NCBI GenBank assembly: GCA_964575845.1
Contig: CAZNSX010000002.1
Location: forward strand, 653,376-717,375
Direction: 5' to 3'
From: CAZNSX01 sp964575845
Lineage (GTDB): Bacteria > UBA8248 > CAZNSX01
Length of the DNA: 64,000 bases
In this document: positions 61,684 to 64,000 of the stretch, piece by piece
Position numbering within the stretch: position 1 is the stretch's first letter
Layout of the letters: each line of letters begins with the position of its first letter
Program-made: the position numbers and the translations under genes
The notes under the pieces: model-generated
What the model saw: only the letters and a program-made list of their open reading frames with translations
Told to the model about the DNA's origin: nothing
Database searches by the model: none

Positions 61684-62779
61684 ATGCGGATTTTAATAGG
61701 GTTCACCATGCTGGCATTCCTCTTTTTCATCGCGGGGCCAGCCGCGGTCTCTCAGGAGGGGAGGATAAGCTTACCTCCAGGGTTCAAGATAGAGGTTTAT
61801 GCCTCCGGTCTCAGGGGCCCACGCTTCATGGCCTTGAGCCCGGGAGGGGTTCTCTTCGTGAGCGTCCCCCGGGAAGGGGAAATTATTGCTCTTCCCGATA
61901 GGGATGGTGACGGAAGGGCCGATGAGGCCATATCTTTTGCCGAGGGACTCGACAGCCCCCACGGGCTTGCGTTCCGGGGAGGGTTCCTCTACGTTGCGGA
62001 GACGGGCAGCGTGCTTCGGCTCTGGGACAGAGACGCTGACCTCAAGGCCGATGGGAGAGAAACGATCGTCAGGAAAATCCCCTCAGGCGGCGGGCACTGG
62101 ACCAGAACCCTGGGCTTCGGGCCAGACGGCGGGCTCTACGTCTCCGCGGGCTCTTCCTGCAATGTATGCGAAGAGGAAGATGAGAGGAGGGCTTCTATTC
62201 TCAGGTTCAACCCTGACGGGAGCGGCGGGAGGGTCTTTGCGCGGGGCCTCAGGAATGCTGTCGGCTTTCGCTGGCATCCCCAAACGGGCGAGCTCTGGGC
62301 GACGGAGAACGGCAGGGACTGGCTCGGCGATGACCTTCCGCCCGATGAGCTGAACCGCGTGCGAGAGGGCGGCCACTACGGCTGGCCCTACTGCTTCGGG
62401 CGGGGGGTTCCAGACCCCAAGTATGAAAGGGCCTCCTTCTGCAGGGAAACTGTCCCTGCGGCTTTTGAGTTTCAAGCCCACTCCGCCCCCCTCGGCCTTG
62501 CCTTCTACACGGGAGATATGTTCCCCAGGGAGTACCGGGGGGGACCTCTTCGTGGCCTTCCACGGCTCCTGGAACCGCTCCGTCCCCACGGGCTACAAGG
62601 TTGTCAGGGTGAGATTCAAGGGGAGTGAACCCATAGGGCAAGAGGATTTTGCGACGGGCTGGCTCGTGGGAAGGAAGGCGTGGGGAAGGCCCGTGGACCT
62701 TCTCGTGGGTGGGGATGGCGCTCTGTATCTAACGGACGACAAAGGTGGGAGGGTTTACCGGATAACTTATGGAAGATAG
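61684..62779 (+). pseudogene. PQQ-dependent sugar (sorbosone-type) dehydrogenase, frameshifted
   Basis: Signal peptide about 1-23, then a six-bladed propeller: PPGFKIEVYASGLRGPRFMA, HGLAFRGGFLYVAETG, GHWTRTLGFGPDGGLYVSAG, SCNVCEEED and NAVGFRWHPQTGELWATENG. Translation in the first frame degrades after REYRGG; the continuation GDLFVAFHGSWNRS to the stop at 62779 is in the next frame. The switch occurs at a run of seven G (62537-62543); six would restore a 364-residue protein. Either a sequencing error or a real frameshift. The enzyme would oxidise sugars in the periplasm with PQQ. Confidence 0.85.
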
Positions 62780-62863
62780 CTGAGAGGAACTCTCGCCCCC
62801 TCTTGGCTCCTCTTCTTGTCCTCAAAAAGAAAGCGCCCGAGGCATAACCCTTTGGCGCGTCAG

Positions 62864-62875
62864 GACTCCGGAGTC
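62864..62875. repeat. 12-bp perfect palindrome in convergent gap
   Basis: GACTCCGGAGTC in the 140-bp gap between the sugar dehydrogenase and the sigma-54 activator gene. No U-tract follows on either strand, so a terminator role is weakly supported. Confidence 0.3.
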
Positions 62876-62919
62876 GGTCGGGAGGTAGAACCCACGACCA
62901 GGAACCCCTACCCTATTTA

Positions 62920-64000
62920 TCAGACAGCCAACCCATACTTCTTGGTGAGGCTATATAGATGAGCCCGGCTGACGGCCAACTCGCGGGCCGCTTTGGCGAA
63001 ATTTCCATTGTTGAGCTTAATGGCCCTTTGAACGGCCTCCCTTTCAATCTTCTCTCTCGCTTCGCGCAGCGTAGTCGGTGAAGAAGATTCCATGGCCTCG
63101 AGGCCCAGGTCCGCTGGCGTGATCCATTCCCCCTCCGCCATGACGACGGCTCGCCGTACCCTATTCAGGAGTTCCCTGACATTTCCGGGCCACGAATACG
63201 CCAGAATGGCCTCCAGCGCTCTCCTGTTGAACCCCTTGATGGTATGTTGGAATTCTTTTACATATCGTTGTAAAAAGGTTTGCGCGATAAGAATTGCATC
63301 CTCTCCCCGATCCCGGAGAGGAGGAAGCTCAATGACGAGAACCGCCAGGCGGAAGTAGAGGTCCGAGCGGAAATCTCCTTTAACTACAGCGAGTTCCAGG
63401 TCTTTATTTGTGGCGGCGATGATGCGCACGTCCGCCGAGATGGTCTTTGTCCCTCCGACACGCTCAAATTGATAAGTCTCCAAGAATCGGAGCAACTTCA
63501 CCTGCATAAGGGGCGGGAGTTCGCCTATTTCGTCCAAGAAGAGCGTCCCTCCTTGGGCCCGCTCGATCTTCCCCTTCTTCAAATCATAGGCCCCTGTGAA
63601 CGAGCCCCGCTCGTGGCCGAATAACTCCGACTCCAGGAGAGTCTCGGGAATTGCAGAACAGTTGATCGGCACGAACTCTCCCTTACGACGGTCGCTCCTC
63701 TCGTGTATGGCCTGGGCAAGGACCTCTTTCCCTGTACCGGTTTCCCCTACAAGAAGAACGGGTGTGTCGACCGGGGCGAACTTCCTTACAGTGGCGAAAA
63801 CCCTCGTCATTTCTTCTGAGGTGCCTACGATTTCAACGTCCTCGCCCTCTTCTGGAGACACACTGTTGTCCCATCGACCCGGGTCTGAGAGCAGACTCTG
63901 AAGTTCGTACCTGTAGACGGACTGAATTATTTTCTGGCTGAGACAGCCGATAGTATGGAATAGATTCACATCCCTTTCGGTTGGCTTCCTCTCCTCGAGG
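62920..64000 (-). CDS. sigma-54-dependent transcriptional activator, N-terminus beyond window
   Basis: The frame is open to the right edge (codons from 63999), so a sensory N-terminal domain is probably missing; a GTG at 63969 would give 349 aa. The AAA+ domain has Walker A GETGTGKE, the sigma-54 contact loop GSFTGA (serine for the usual alanine), Walker B GGTLFLDEIGELP and the arginine-finger region FRSDLYFRLAVL. The C-terminal Fis-type helix-turn-helix reads NNGNFAKAARELAVSRAHLY. PrsR-like regulators have a similar end. No -24/-12 promoter was found in the window. Confidence 0.92.
   Translation of the reverse strand, partial: LEERKPTERDVNLFHTIGCLSQKIIQSVYRYELQSLLSDPGRWDNSVSPEEGEDVEIVGTSEEMTRVFATVRKFAPVDTPVLLVGETGTGKEVLAQAIHERSDRRKGEFVPINCSAIPETLLESELFGHERGSFTGAYDLKKGKIERAQGGTLFLDEIGELPPLMQVKLLRFLETYQFERVGGTKTISADVRIIAATNKDLELAVVKGDFRSDLYFRLAVLVIELPPLRDRGEDAILIAQTFLQRYVKEFQHTIKGFNRRALEAILAYSWPGNVRELLNRVRRAVVMAEGEWITPADLGLEAMESSSPTTLREAREKIEREAVQRAIKLNNGNFAKAARELAVSRAHLYSLTKKYGLAV

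Noticed and set aside
1..64000. Mobile element, prophage, CRISPR or defence island
   Set aside because: No integrase, transposase, phage structural gene, repeat array or restriction/toxin gene was found; the single HNH protein is YajD-like and lies beside aroA.
1..64000. tRNA or rRNA genes
   Set aside because: Intergenic regions were read for cloverleaf landmarks such as GGTTCGAATCC-like T arms and none was found; a covariance-model scan could still reveal a small RNA.

Overview
The window is a GC-rich, densely coded chromosomal segment with mostly short intergenic gaps, many ATGA-type overlaps and frequent GTG/TTG starts. I saw no tRNA, rRNA, CRISPR array, integrase or insertion sequence. 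ExbB/ExbD, LipB, a WecA/MraY-type glycan locus and periplasmic multiheme c-type cytochromes indicate a diderm bacterium. RecD2, PyrR, YhaM-like and cobalamin genes beside a respiratory multiheme cytochrome locus suggest an anaerobic or facultative Desulfobacterota-like or similar uncultured lineage. This placement is inferred from gene content only.

Layout. (1) 1-7960, minus strand: a probable catabolic operon. It holds a DUF6282-like protein, a PreA-type dihydropyrimidine/dihydroorotate dehydrogenase with ferredoxin domain, a zinc alcohol dehydrogenase, a creatinase-like M24 protein, cysteine-synthase-like and threonine-synthase-like PLP enzymes, an Asp/Glu-racemase/maleate-isomerase family protein and a methylmalonyl-CoA-epimerase-like VOC protein, with pyrR upstream. 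A third fold-II PLP enzyme diverges at 8302. (2) 9.6-22.4 kb: nitroreductase, HD-GYP response regulator, radical SAM protein, FmdB zinc ribbon, aroA, HNH protein, RlmI-like methyltransferase, YhaM-like HD protein, cytochrome-b5-like protein, recD2, an alcohol dehydrogenase, a receiver-HATPase protein and mazG. (3) 22.7-40.4 kb, plus strand: mutL, then a long co-directional run guaB, degenerate-receiver histidine kinase, receiver-TPR protein, FliL-like protein, guaA, dnaE, lipB, exbB, exbD, cobU, cobC-like, cbiB, cbiA. (4) 40.4-46.8 kb, minus strand: surface-glycan genes (WecA-like, DegT aminotransferase, PIG-L deacetylase, WbqC-like, membrane PHP-like protein, GT4 glycosyltransferase). (5) 47.1-52.2 kb: a structured leader and three multiheme cytochromes carrying 8, 11 and 12 haem-binding motifs, one fused to a membrane b-type cytochrome. 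(6) 52.3-58.5 kb: cupin and DMT transporter (minus), then a complete branched-chain-amino-acid-type ABC transporter ended by a strong terminator. (7) 58.5-64 kb: acyl-CoA dehydrogenase, alcohol-dehydrogenase-like protein with an acyl-CoA dehydrogenase remnant behind it, a frameshifted PQQ-type sugar dehydrogenase gene, and a sigma-54 activator running off the right edge.

The most interesting parts are the cytochrome locus with its GEMM-like leader, the unusual catabolic operon at the left edge, and the acyl-CoA dehydrogenase region with altered catalytic positions and a gene remnant.
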